Assembly (NCBI GenBank): GCA_944385095.1
Contig: CALWVS010000010.1
Location: 1-64,000, forward strand
DNA: 64,000 nt
Source: an uncultured Oscillospiraceae bacterium
GTDB lineage: Bacteria > Bacillota > Clostridia > Oscillospirales > Oscillospiraceae
Direction: 5' to 3'
Position numbers and translations under genes: made by a program. Below the pieces are notes generated by a model that ran no database searches, was not told the origin of the DNA, and was given only the letters and a program-made list of their open reading frames with translations. Every line of letters starts with the position of its first letter. Within the stretch, counting starts at the first letter, position 1. This document shows positions 19,212 to 29,130 of this stretch, one piece after another.

Positions 19212-19788
19212 GGTTCTCCTCCCCCTCCCACTCGGAACGCTCATACTGTGAAAGTCGCTCTCTGGTCTCCTGACAGGCTTTTTCTATCTTTTCCTCTGGC
19301 ATAAGAAGAATAATAGAGGGAAAAATCTGTATTCTCCCTGTAGCACTGTCCAACCGCTCCAGTGCCATTGCCAAATGGTACCGCCTGAACTTTCGCAGAC
19401 TGTCCTCCAGCATCCGTCGGTCTAATTTTCTTGGCAAATTCAGTTTATTGTATTCTGTCTCCAATTCCTCCACTGTGATGGTCACAATTTGTTCCTGAAC
19501 GGACAGCGTTTCCCGTTTTTCCACATAGAGTAAACGGAATAACAACAATAAAATACTTTCATATTTCAGAAATTCCACCCGTCCTGCACCAAACTGGTTC
19601 ACCAACTGCGCCACTCGCAAGGTGCGATTGATTTGAATGGTATAGCCCAGCGGCTCAAATAGCTGCTGCATCTCCTCCAAATTTGCCAGAAGGGAATAGT
19701 ATTTTTCTTTTGTAACATCCAATGTGCCAACTAAAAAACAGTGATTGAGCAGGTAGTTTGCCAGCTCTGTTCGCACCTCACGTTTCAT
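19204..19788 (-). CDS. jetB: JetB/MksE-like (DUF4194) subunit of the SMC complex
   Basis: KITE-type accessory subunit that bridges the kleisin and the SMC head in MukBEF/Mks/Wadjet complexes. The 194-residue protein shows the winged-helix family layout. It has an N-terminal NYLLNHCFLVGTL segment, a central LLLLFRLLYVEKR helix and a C-terminal FRRYHLAMALERLDSATGRIQIFPSI strand region, here quoted in parts (YHLAMALERL, IQIFPSI). SD GAGGAGGCGG precedes the ATG. It overlaps jetA by 11 bases and jetC by 8 bases, indicating fixed stoichiometry. Confidence 0.88.
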   Translation of the reverse strand: MKREVRTELANYLLNHCFLVGTLDVTKEKYYSLLANLEEMQQLFEPLGYTIQINRTLRVAQLVNQFGAGRVEFLKYESILLLLFRLLYVEKRETLSVQEQIVTITVEELETEYNKLNLPRKLDRRMLEDSLRKFRRYHLAMALERLDSATGRIQIFPSIILLMPEEKIEKACQETRERLSQYERSEWEGEENLD

Positions 19789-21202
19789 GTTTCCGCCTCC
19801 TCACTGTGAAATCCTGAAACCGCAACCCACCACAGACAAGAATACGGGGCTGCATTTCAATTTCATACACTCTGTCCGATGATTGGGAGTAGGTATGTAG
19901 TCCAATCATCAATACCAGTTCTTCTGATGTGCCATATTGTTCTGCCAACGCATGGGCACTGGTCTCCTCCTGCTTTTGCAGTACCTTTTGGGCAAAGTGG
20001 TTGACATTTTCCGCAGTAACTGCACTTCGGATATAGTGCATGAGTTGCTCTTGCCCTTGCACAATGACATCTACTGGCAGTTCAGGCAGAGGCTCCATCT
20101 GCTCAATGATACGCCCCTGTTTGGGTTGGACTGGTGCTTTGAGTGACTGCCAATCCACATATCCCTGTTCAAAGCAGCAGATGGTATTTGCCATCCATAA
20201 TTCCACCGGCTCCATCAGTTCATCTGTATCCTGTATTTCCTGAGAAATCACCTGTAACAGTCGATTCACCTTACTTTTTACCGTTGCATCAGACAATAAC
20301 AAAAATTGTGCCCGCTGTACTGCCCTTGTACGGTACAGAATATGCTGTCTGTCAATTTCATTCATCAGGTTTCCAATTTCTTTCAGATTTTCTTCCAGAT
20401 TGGAAATCAGTTGTTCGATGGTCTCTGCCGCCTCCTCCTGAGTGATTCGTTCCACGGTGGAACAGTCTTGGCAAAGCTGCTGAACATATCGACCTCTGCA
20501 CAACTGTAATTGCTCCAATAAATCTGACTTGTAACAAAAGAGATTTTCACTGGTTTTAAATCGGTGATAAGCCCCCTGTACAATCTCCCGTTCATAGGTA
20601 TCAAAGAGCTGCAATACCTCCTGTGGCGTTTTTCCTTTGGTCAGGTCATACATGTACTCCCCAATGGATGCCGCCAATTGTCGCAGTGCTGTATTCAAAT
20701 CCTCCAAATCTCCCACCGCTTCCCGCAGTACTGCCTCATAGGGGTGTTCTGTCTGCTCTATCCCCTGAAGCAATTTGCATACTTTGAACAGCTTGCCCTG
20801 ATAGGCGGTCACATTGGGGGATATGACATCACCAAAGGAGCGGATAATGGGTACAATTTTATGGTGAAAAACGAACTTTGGTTCCTCCTCATAGCTGCCT
20901 GGGCGTTCCTCCAGCCACCCGGTCTGTTTCAGACGGCGCAGGAAGGCGGTTGCCATCGTTCGTGGCGTCTGCCCTCCACCTTCTGAAAACTCCAGTTCTT
21001 CTTCCTCTAATACCACTTCTTTTTGTAACCCCATGAAGTAATCCTCTGCCCAGTCAATCATCATGGTTTTTGAGGCACCGTGGAGAGGGGTACGCCTGCA
21101 ATTTTCCCACAAGCAGAGCAGAATATCCATATATTCCCGTCTATGGTTTCCGGTTAACGGTCTAAAAAAATCCTGTGGAACTAGATCAAAAAGCTGCACC
21201 AA
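19778..21202 (-). CDS. jetA: JetA/MksF-like (DUF5716) kleisin subunit
   Basis: Predicted kleisin that closes the SMC ring. The 474-residue protein begins MVQLFDLVPQDFFRPLTG, the conserved start of the JetA family. A winged-helix region follows (GGGQTPRTMATAFLRRLKQTG), then long helical segments with LEENLKEIGNLMNEIDRQH and a C-terminal winged helix. The start is TTG (next codon GTG) directly after AAGGGGAGGGG. It lies 20 bases after trmB. The tight packing trmB-jetA-jetB-jetC places the complex in a housekeeping transcript. Confidence 0.88.
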   Translation of the reverse strand: MVQLFDLVPQDFFRPLTGNHRREYMDILLCLWENCRRTPLHGASKTMMIDWAEDYFMGLQKEVVLEEEELEFSEGGGQTPRTMATAFLRRLKQTGWLEERPGSYEEEPKFVFHHKIVPIIRSFGDVISPNVTAYQGKLFKVCKLLQGIEQTEHPYEAVLREAVGDLEDLNTALRQLAASIGEYMYDLTKGKTPQEVLQLFDTYEREIVQGAYHRFKTSENLFCYKSDLLEQLQLCRGRYVQQLCQDCSTVERITQEEAAETIEQLISNLEENLKEIGNLMNEIDRQHILYRTRAVQRAQFLLLSDATVKSKVNRLLQVISQEIQDTDELMEPVELWMANTICCFEQGYVDWQSLKAPVQPKQGRIIEQMEPLPELPVDVIVQGQEQLMHYIRSAVTAENVNHFAQKVLQKQEETSAHALAEQYGTSEELVLMIGLHTYSQSSDRVYEIEMQPRILVCGGLRFQDFTVRRRKHET

Positions 21203-21222
21203 AACCCCTCCCCTTTTATCCT

Positions 21223-21924
21223 TTAATCTTCGTTCTGTTGCTGTTGTGTAAGCACACCACTGGGAATATAGACAGGTTCATCATCCAAATGCTGTTTTGT
21301 ACCTACACAGCGGTTGATGGTCATGCCCTGATTGTGAAATTTCTCCTCATAGTCTGTCATCACACCGCAAATTCCCTGTCCATGCAAGTCTCGTGTCACT
21401 TCAGACAGGGTATATCCTGCCTTTGGAAATTGGAACAGGGAATATTCAAATAAATCTCGGTTATCTGTTTTGAAATGAATCTGACCACCCTCACGCAAAA
21501 TACCACGATACAAAATCAAAAACTGTTCGTGGGTCAGCCGACGGCGTGCGTGGCGGTTGGATGGCCACGGATCACAGAAGTTAATAAAAATCCGCTCCAG
21601 CTCATCTGGCTGAAAATAGTCTCTCAGATAGGCAGCATCCCCATCTACAAAAAATACGTTATCCAGTCCCTTTTCTTCACACCGCTCCATTGCCACCACC
21701 ATAGCATCTGCCACACGCTCAATGGCAATATACAGGATCTCTGGGTTCTGTGCCGCTGTCTCTGCTGTAAACCGTCCTTTTCCGCAGCCAATCTCCAGCC
21801 AAATTCCCTTGGCGTCCGGTTTTAACGTATGCCACTTGCCTCGATACTGAGCTGGTTCACGAATCAGCATTCTGGCACAGCGTTCCATTCTGGGAATTAA
21901 ATTGGGTTTTTTTCTCATTCGCAT
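21223..21924 (-). CDS. trmB: tRNA (guanine-46-N7)-methyltransferase
   Basis: TrmB methylates G46 in the variable loop of tRNAs using S-adenosylmethionine. The 233-residue protein shows the SAM motif LEIGCGKGRF (43-52), IAIERV (about 69-74) and the catalytic-site stretch FINFCDPWPSNRHARRRL (112-129), matching the family DPWPK motif with S for K. It is the first gene of the long operon, with SD GAGGTG before the ATG and a promoter just upstream. Confidence 0.96.
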   Translation of the reverse strand: MRMRKKPNLIPRMERCARMLIREPAQYRGKWHTLKPDAKGIWLEIGCGKGRFTAETAAQNPEILYIAIERVADAMVVAMERCEEKGLDNVFFVDGDAAYLRDYFQPDELERIFINFCDPWPSNRHARRRLTHEQFLILYRGILREGGQIHFKTDNRDLFEYSLFQFPKAGYTLSEVTRDLHGQGICGVMTDYEEKFHNQGMTINRCVGTKQHLDDEPVYIPSGVLTQQQQNED

Positions 21925-21960
21925 GGAGTTTACACCTCATTCTGTCGTTCTAACAGTTGT

Positions 21961-21989
21961 ATCTTAGCATAGGAACTGACCCCTTGCAA
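21961..21989 (-). promoter_or_regulatory. Promoter of the trmB-jetABC-comEC-holA-rnmV unit
   Basis: Minus-strand TTGCAA and TAAGAT with a 17-base spacer, ~37 bases before the trmB ATG. It is back to back with the tRNA-Pro promoter 30 bases away. Confidence 0.65.
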
Positions 21990-22017
21990 TATTTTTAAAA
22001 AAATTTTGAAAAAGTAC

Positions 22018-22045
22018 TTGCATTTTTTCAAATGTGTGTTATAAT
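22018..22045 (+). promoter_or_regulatory. Promoter of tRNA-Pro
   Basis: TTGCAT and a perfect TATAAT separated by 16 bases. Transcription would start ~25 bases before the tRNA. Confidence 0.8.
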
Positions 22046-22076
22046 GACATAGCTGTCAGCGATGAGGCAGAAATTT

Positions 22077-22152
22077 CCGGGTGTAGCGCAGTTGGTAGCG
22101 CGCCTGCTTTGGGAGCAGGATGCCGGGCGTTCGAGTCGCCCCACTCGGACCA
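22077..22152 (+). tRNA. tRNA-Pro: tRNA-Pro (anticodon TGG)
   Basis: The 76-base gene folds as a normal cloverleaf. The acceptor stem CCGGGTG pairs with CACTCGG through one G-U pair. The D-arm is GCGC/GCGC, the anticodon stem CCTGC/GCAGG has loop TTTGGGA (TGG at 34-36), and the T-arm is GGGCG/CGCCC with loop TTCGAGT. CCA is encoded. Confidence 0.97.
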
Positions 22153-22155
22153 GAA

Positions 22156-22204
22156 CAAAATCCGAACTGTATCTCATAGAGATGTCAGTTCGGATTTTTC
22201 TTTT
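22156..22204 (+). terminator. Terminator of tRNA-Pro
   Basis: AAAATCCGAACTG pairs with CAGTTCGGATTTT around a ~16-base loop and is followed by a T-rich tail, four bases after the CCA end. Confidence 0.92.
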
Positions 22205-22216
22205 ATAACGTACAAA

Positions 22217-22247
22217 CGGCAGGGAATTTTGTGTGGATTCCCTGCCG
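22217..22247 (-). terminator. Hairpin after the ABC ATPase gene
   Basis: Perfect 11-bp stem (CGGCAGGGAAT and complement) with a 9-base loop, ~12 bases past the ATPase stop. Only TTTG follows on the minus strand, so termination strength is uncertain. Confidence 0.6.
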
Positions 22248-22259
22248 CTTATGATATCA

Positions 22260-22910
22260 TTACATCTTTTTTGCTTTTAATCGAATTTGTTGTTTGGCAC
22301 ATGCGTTGACATAGGGGTCATGTGTTACCACAACAATTGTTTTTCCATAACGATTCAGTTCTTTTAGAATTTCAAGGACATAATTTCGATTGTATTCATC
22401 CAAACTACCTGTTGGCTCATCTGCAAATACAATTTGTGGAGATTTTGCAATCACTTTTGCCAATGCCACACGTTGTTGTTCCCCACCGCTTAAGGTGTAA
22501 ACCTTGCGCCCCTCATACCCATGTAATCCCACCTGTTCCAATGCTCCAGCAATGATGCGACATTCCTTTTTTCTGCTGATTTGTTTGAAATGTGTCACCA
22601 ATCTCATGTTATACATCACATCTTCTGTTTCAATCAACCCATAATTTTGAAAAAGATAGGACAGTTTATACCGCCGCAGTTTCACTGCCGCTGGAGAGAA
22701 AAAGACCGGATTTTTTTGCCCCAAAATGGAAACCGTTCCACTGTCTGGTCGCTCCAGCATCCCCATGATATTTAATAGTGTGGTTTTTCCCGTTCCACTC
22801 TCCCCCATGATAGATAAAAAGTCCCCTTGCTCTATTTTGAGGGAAAAATCCTGAAAAAGCACTTGATTTCCAAATTGCTTACAAATATTTGACAGCACAA
22901 GATCAGCCAT
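22260..22910 (-). CDS. ABC transporter ATP-binding protein (MacB/lactococcin-972 exporter type)
   Basis: The 216-residue ATPase has Walker [10 protein letters not shown] (36-44), Q-loop [14 protein letters not shown], signature [13 protein letters not shown], Walker [14 protein letters not shown] and H-loop VVTHDP. This subclass energises FtsX/MacB-like export or bacteriocin self-protection rather than uptake. It begins one base after the stop of the membrane partner, with GGGAGC as ribosome-binding site. No bacteriocin precursor gene is seen beside it. Confidence 0.9.
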   Translation of the reverse strand: MADLVLSNICKQFGNQVLFQDFSLKIEQGDFLSIMGESGTGKTTLLNIMGMLERPDSGTVSILGQKNPVFFSPAAVKLRRYKLSYLFQNYGLIETEDVMYNMRLVTHFKQISRKKECRIIAGALEQVGLHGYEGRKVYTLSGGEQQRVALAKVIAKSPQIVFADEPTGSLDEYNRNYVLEILKELNRYGKTIVVVTHDPYVNACAKQQIRLKAKKM

Positions 22911-22911
22911 C

Positions 22912-24960
22912 TTACTCAGCTCCCTTCACCATTTGATAAAGATTTTTTGTGGCATAGTTCTGCCCTGTCACTCCTGTGATTCCCAGTTCTCCAACCAATG
23001 CCGCCAGCAAAAGCCCATCATGGATGGATACATGTGTTGTTATGGTGACAAATGTCAGCAGGATGAGAACCATTCCATAAGAAATTATGGTTCCAATTAG
23101 ATGTTTTTTCAGGCAGTGGAACAAGGAATATCCTTCCATCAGACCATAGGCAATTTTATCTCTGTCATTCTCACAATACAGTTTTGCACCAAATAAAATG
23201 AGACAGACAATTCCAACCAGTAAAACCACAGACTGGGTTGCATAGAGGGAAAGCATCTGTTGTTGATGGTGTATGGTTTCCAAGAAAGTTTCGGAAATTG
23301 TAGGGGTGTTTGGTGTTGTTCCATCAATCCCAGCTTTCTGGAGTATAGGAAGTAATGCTTCATAGGGGTTTTCCGCCGTAACTTTGAGAAAATAGGAGCC
23401 TTGTGAGCAATAACTGAACACAAATGCCCCACTCAACTGCTTTTCATCCACAACCAAAATCACTGGTTCCTCAATTTCACCGTAGTTTCCAGTTCCTGTG
23501 TCTGCATTGTAGGTATAAATTTGACTTAGCATTCCATCATATGGGATAAAGTTTACATCCATTTGATAGCCATTGGAGAAAAATTCAGCCCAATCCCTCT
23601 CTGTCTGTTCTTTTGAAATTGGAATTAACACATTACATGCAGTTTGTGATAGTTCGTGTTGGGTAATCTTGTTTCCGTTGCTATCATAAATTGGATTGAA
23701 TTTCAGATAATTTTGGTTGACTGTGACATAAGTTTGCCCAAATGCTTCTGCCGCAGTGGTGCCACTGATTAAACTATACTGATAGTTGCTTGCATCCATT
23801 AAAACCCCTTGATAGCGGTCAACAGTTTCGGAATAGAATGCCATATAATTTTCCTTCAGATTTTCTGTCGTAGATGTATTGCTTGTGTTCACAGGGATGG
23901 TAACATATCCTGTCATCTTCTCTGCAAAATATTCTGCCGTTTCCATAGAATGATAGGCAATCATTCCATTGCGCACTGCAATAGACAGAAAAAACATACA
24001 AAATGCAAGAAAAATGACTTTTGATACCATAGTTGCAATATAAATTCCCTTTTTTGGTACTCTCCCTTTGATATAATCTGACCCATGCTGTCGGCTCGTC
24101 AATAGGGCAGAACTGGCGAATCCAACCACCAAAACAAATAAAATTTCCAACATGTGCTGAAGAAAAAAGACAGTATACTGTGGTAAAGTGGATGTGTATA
24201 TCTTTGCTGCTACCACAAAATGAATAATCTGCACTATTCCAAAACTAAATCCCATCATAGGCAGCAGTTCTTTTCCCTCATCCAACAAAATGGTCTGTGT
24301 GGTGTAGCCCTCCATCTTTTTTAATACATTGCGTTTTCCACTGGATAACACATAAAAAATCATACTTATCACCAGCATAAATGCTGGTACAAAAGAAAAG
24401 AGCAAAACAGAGAACTGCCCAGAAACACAACTTGCTGATTGCATCGTAACAGTATACCCCAACTGCTCAATGGCATTTTTCACTTTGGATTGTTCCTCTA
24501 TTTTCACATAGAAAGTACCTTCATTCAGATTAAACGGTTGGGCATCTGACCATGGAAAAAAGGATACATCCTGTAAGAGTGATGGTACATTGAGAGGATG
24601 CACCACATATCCATCTGGATTTGTAGTGGATTGACATTCCCCCTGTTTCAGAGGCTTTCCATCTATGCCAGAAAGTAATTCAACAAAATTCTCTGTGTGA
24701 CTTGTTTTGTAATATTGGTAGTGCACTTTTTCTCCTGTGGCATCCAGGTAGCGAAACATAATATCTTCATCTACAGCACCCAATGCCTCACCAATGTCAT
24801 TCAAAAATTCTGTGTTGGATTTGCTCTCTGGTTTCTCAATCACACAGGTTATTTTATCTTTTTCAATGCGGTCAAATGGCTCAAATGCAAAATTAAAACA
24901 GGATAGTACAGACAAAACAGCCACAAAAATGGTAAAACAGAACTGCACCAATGGTTTCAT
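22912..24960 (-). CDS. Bacteriocin-associated seven-helix integral membrane protein (DUF1430-like)
   Basis: The ~682-residue membrane partner of the ATPase. Helices lie near residues 5-25, then a ~170-residue extracytoplasmic domain. Four helices lie between ~185 and 340, followed by a second ~200-residue external domain, and three helices end the protein (SVVLLVGIVCLILFGAKLY near 590). This matches the layout of proteins paired with lactococcin-972-like ABC ATPases. The upstream frame extends 17 codons, but the ATG at 24960 has AGAGGGG 7 bases ahead and is followed at once by the first helix. Substrate is unknown. Confidence 0.75.
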   Translation of the reverse strand: MKPLVQFCFTIFVAVLSVLSCFNFAFEPFDRIEKDKITCVIEKPESKSNTEFLNDIGEALGAVDEDIMFRYLDATGEKVHYQYYKTSHTENFVELLSGIDGKPLKQGECQSTTNPDGYVVHPLNVPSLLQDVSFFPWSDAQPFNLNEGTFYVKIEEQSKVKNAIEQLGYTVTMQSASCVSGQFSVLLFSFVPAFMLVISMIFYVLSSGKRNVLKKMEGYTTQTILLDEGKELLPMMGFSFGIVQIIHFVVAAKIYTSTLPQYTVFFLQHMLEILFVLVVGFASSALLTSRQHGSDYIKGRVPKKGIYIATMVSKVIFLAFCMFFLSIAVRNGMIAYHSMETAEYFAEKMTGYVTIPVNTSNTSTTENLKENYMAFYSETVDRYQGVLMDASNYQYSLISGTTAAEAFGQTYVTVNQNYLKFNPIYDSNGNKITQHELSQTACNVLIPISKEQTERDWAEFFSNGYQMDVNFIPYDGMLSQIYTYNADTGTGNYGEIEEPVILVVDEKQLSGAFVFSYCSQGSYFLKVTAENPYEALLPILQKAGIDGTTPNTPTISETFLETIHHQQQMLSLYATQSVVLLVGIVCLILFGAKLYCENDRDKIAYGLMEGYSLFHCLKKHLIGTIISYGMVLILLTFVTITTHVSIHDGLLLAALVGELGITGVTGQNYATKNLYQMVKGAE

Positions 24961-24980
24961 AGAACATCCCCTCTTTACAT

Positions 24981-25031
24981 AAAAACTCCCTTGTTTTGGC
25001 AATCCAATCATACCAAAACAAGGGGGTTTTT
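24981..25031 (-). terminator. Terminator between the histidine kinase remnant and the ABC genes
   Basis: Near-perfect 19-bp stem (arms at 24981-24999 and 25013-25031, centred on CTTGTTTTGG and CCAAAACAAG), with T5 on the minus strand. It separates the two-component remnant from the ABC genes, so the transporter needs its own promoter or readthrough. Confidence 0.85.
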
Positions 25032-25049
25032 ACTTGTCATTCTTCTTTT

Positions 25050-26052
25050 TTATTTATGACTTGTTTCTTCTGTATTTCTTACGATTTTCTGACAATCCAT
25101 TGGCAGTTGCATCACAAACTCTATGGTTCCTTCGCTGCTGTGGGCTGTTATGGTTCCTCCATGCAGGGTTACAATCTCTCTGGCAATGGCAAGCCCCAAC
25201 CCGGCACCACCTGTACGGGTGGAACGGGCATAGTCCAAACGATAAAACTGCTCAAAAATCCGCTCCAGCTTCTCTTGTGGTATGGTCTGCCCTCGGTTCC
25301 GAATACAAATTCGCACAACATCTTCCATCTGTATCAACGATAAAAACAGTTCTGTATTGGCATCACTGTAATAGATGGCATTCTGAATGAGATTGTCAAT
25401 GACTCGCTCTAATTTATCAGTATCACAGACCACTTCCACCTGCTCTGGAATTTCTAACTTCCATTGCAAGCCCTTCTCTGCAAGAATGGGATGGAATTCA
25501 TAGGTCATCTGCATCAACATACGGCTAAGGTTCGTTTTGACTGGCTCCAAGGAAAATTCATGGATACGATACCGTGTCATTTCAAAAAACTCATTGATGA
25601 GCAATTCTAATCGCTCTGCCTTCCCCCTTGCAATTCCACTATATTTTTGAATTAACTCTGGTGTAATTTCTGGTTCATCTTCAATCAGTTTTAAATAGCC
25701 TATCACACTGGTCAATGGTGTTTTCAGGTCATGTGCCAAATACACCAGTAAATCTTCTTTTTGCTGTTCTGCCTTCTGGGCTGTTCTGATTCTATCCAGT
25801 GCCTGTGTCCGAACAAGGTTTAAATCCTGCTCGATGCTGTTTAGATTGTCAGGAAGCATGATAGGAACCTCTGTGGGGTGGGCAAGCTGTTTTGCCGCCT
25901 CTGCCACATCCTCCAGATATTCCAATGGTCGCAACAGAAATTGGAATAAAAAATGGCTTAAATCCTTGAAACCATGCTGTTCTGTCCAGGTTGGTGGTTC
26001 CCATGATAATGAGAAACAATAGCCCCAATAAAACCACTGTTATCACAAACAC
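25050..26052 (-). pseudogene. VanS-like sensor histidine kinase, 5' truncated and frameshifted
   Basis: The intact 3' frame (25050-25934) encodes a HAMP-proximal linker, the H-box YLAHDLKTPLTSVIGYL, N-box NLIQNAIYYS and G-boxes TGGAGLGLAIAREI, as in VanS-type kinases. The frame continues upstream as SHFLFQFLLRPLEYLE without a start. The transmembrane helix (VITVVLLGLLFLIIMG, 26000-26050) lies in another frame, so a one-base shift is present around 25945-25990. Before that helix the sequence jumps directly into the response-regulator gene. The sensory N-terminus is therefore lost. A TTG could still start a soluble 294-residue kinase core, but signal input is missing. Confidence 0.8.
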
Positions 26053-26267
26053 AATAGCCTAAATCCATCCAGTTCTGGCATCATTACATCTAAAATAGCA
26101 AGACTCACTGGCTCCTGTTCCAGATATGGAATGACCTCTTTGGGATGGTAGCATGTTTTCACCTGAAACTGTTCATTTTTCAGGTAGACTTCCAATAAAT
26201 CAGCAATTTCCTTTTCATCATCCACAATTAAGATTGTCTCCCTGCTTTGATCCACTGATATCACCAC
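26043..26267 (-). pseudogene. VanR-like response regulator, truncated to its receiver N-terminus
   Basis: Only 74 residues remain: ILIVDDEKEIADLLEVYL with the acidic pair, then the phospho-acceptor motif AILDVMMPELDGF. Directly after DGFRLL the sequence enters the kinase transmembrane region and stops. The rest of the receiver and the whole winged-helix DNA-binding domain (~150 residues) are absent. It overlaps the kinase remnant by 10 bases. The product cannot bind DNA. Confidence 0.82.
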
Positions 26268-26311
26268 ACTGTTTTCTTTTCATTCTATTGCAATTTCTGA
26301 CAAAAGACAAG

Positions 26312-26342
26312 CCAAAAGCCCACCAAACTGGTGAGCTTTTGG
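26312..26342 (-). terminator. Hairpin after rtcB
   Basis: 14-bp stem with one mismatch (CCAAAAGCYCACCA arms) and a 3-base loop, 33 bases past the rtcB stop. The T-tract on the minus strand is weak. It would end the DUF4241-to-rtcB operon. Confidence 0.6.
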
Positions 26343-26374
26343 TTCCTGCTCTTTTATAGATACCATATACTTGG

Positions 26375-27583
26375 TTAATCCTCATCCCCCGCTTTAAAGT
26401 TATAAATGGGTCGGATGATTTTCACCACTTCTGCCGTTGGTCCAATGTTGTTTAGAATACTGTCCATGTCTTTGTATGCCATTGGGCATTCATCTAAGGT
26501 TGCCTTACTCACCGAAGTGGTATAAATATCTGCCATTTGTTTTTTGAACTCAGAGACGGTAAAGGATTGTTTTGCATCTGCCCGGCTCATCAGCCTCCCT
26601 GCACCGTGTGGTGCAGAGCAGTTCCAATCCTCATTCCCTTTCCCTACACACAAAAGACTTCCATCTCTCATATTGATTGGAATGAGCAGTTTTTCCCCAG
26701 CTTGGGCAGAAACTGCCCCTTTTCTCAAAATCATCTGGTCTGTATCAATATAGTTGTGAATTGTAGTAAACTGCTCCTCTACATGGAGCTTCATTCCCTT
26801 CACAATTTCATCCATCATTGCCTGCCGGTTGAGCATGGCAAATTGTTGAACAATTTTCATGTCATGAATGTATCGGTCAAACCATGCACCTGATACATAG
26901 GCAAGTGCTTTGGGAATGTTGGTCTGCTTTAGGTTCTTTAACTTTTTCAGCTCTTTTTGAATTTCTTTGTCGCGACCCTCTGCCTTCATCTGTGCAATTA
27001 ACACCTGAATGGAGGCGTCATCTGTGCCGTTCAGGACTTTGTAGCCCATTTCCTGATAATAGTTTGCCACTTCTACACCCAAATGACGGCTGCCGGAGTG
27101 AACCACAATATAGAGGTTTCCCTCATCATCTCTGTCCACCTCAATAAAATGATTGCCTCCACCTAACGTACCAATACTTTTCTCGGCTCGCAGCAGGTGC
27201 ACATGTTCAGCACAGAACAGCTCTGAAAGTGGAACCTCCCGATGGTACTTGTGCGCCTTGGAGCGGATGGAAAAACCAGATGGGATTTTCTCATAAATGA
27301 GCCTATCCAGCTTTTGCAGCTCCAGATGGGATTCCCGAATGCGGATGGTTTCCATCCCACATCCAATATCAACACCCACCAGATTGGGCACTACCTTGTC
27401 TGTAATGGTCATGGTTGTTCCAATGGTACAGCCAGCACCAGCATGAATATCAGGCATCAACCGAATGCGACTGCCTGTTGTAAATTCCTGATTACACAGT
27501 TCCTGTACCTGTGCGATTGAGGTACTGTCCACGATATCTGTAAAAATTTTTGCCTCATTATACTTTCCTTTAATTTCAATCAT
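26375..27583 (-). CDS. rtcB: RNA-splicing ligase RtcB
   Basis: RtcB joins RNA ends with 2',3'-cyclic phosphate (or 3'-phosphate) and 5'-OH using GTP and Mn2+, sealing cleaved RNAs. The 402-residue protein has the metal and guanylate site motifs GVDIGCGM (70-77), GTLGGGNHFIEV (about 138-149), VHSGSRHLG and the nucleotidylated-histidine region APHGAGRLMSR (~312-322). SD GGGAGGAAGCT precedes the ATG. It follows the CbrC-like gene by 70 bases and is likely the last gene of that operon. This suggests a role in repair of toxin-cut RNA; that part is inference. Confidence 0.96.
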   Translation of the reverse strand: MIEIKGKYNEAKIFTDIVDSTSIAQVQELCNQEFTTGSRIRLMPDIHAGAGCTIGTTMTITDKVVPNLVGVDIGCGMETIRIRESHLELQKLDRLIYEKIPSGFSIRSKAHKYHREVPLSELFCAEHVHLLRAEKSIGTLGGGNHFIEVDRDDEGNLYIVVHSGSRHLGVEVANYYQEMGYKVLNGTDDASIQVLIAQMKAEGRDKEIQKELKKLKNLKQTNIPKALAYVSGAWFDRYIHDMKIVQQFAMLNRQAMMDEIVKGMKLHVEEQFTTIHNYIDTDQMILRKGAVSAQAGEKLLIPINMRDGSLLCVGKGNEDWNCSAPHGAGRLMSRADAKQSFTVSEFKKQMADIYTTSVSKATLDECPMAYKDMDSILNNIGPTAEVVKIIRPIYNFKAGDED

Positions 27584-27653
27584 AGCTTCCTCCCAATCTG
27601 ATACAATTCATAGTGAATGGACAACAGAAGGTAGAAAGATTCACAGGGTTATT

Positions 27654-29115
<1,462 letters not shown>

Positions 29116-29130
29116 ATAACCATCCTTCCC

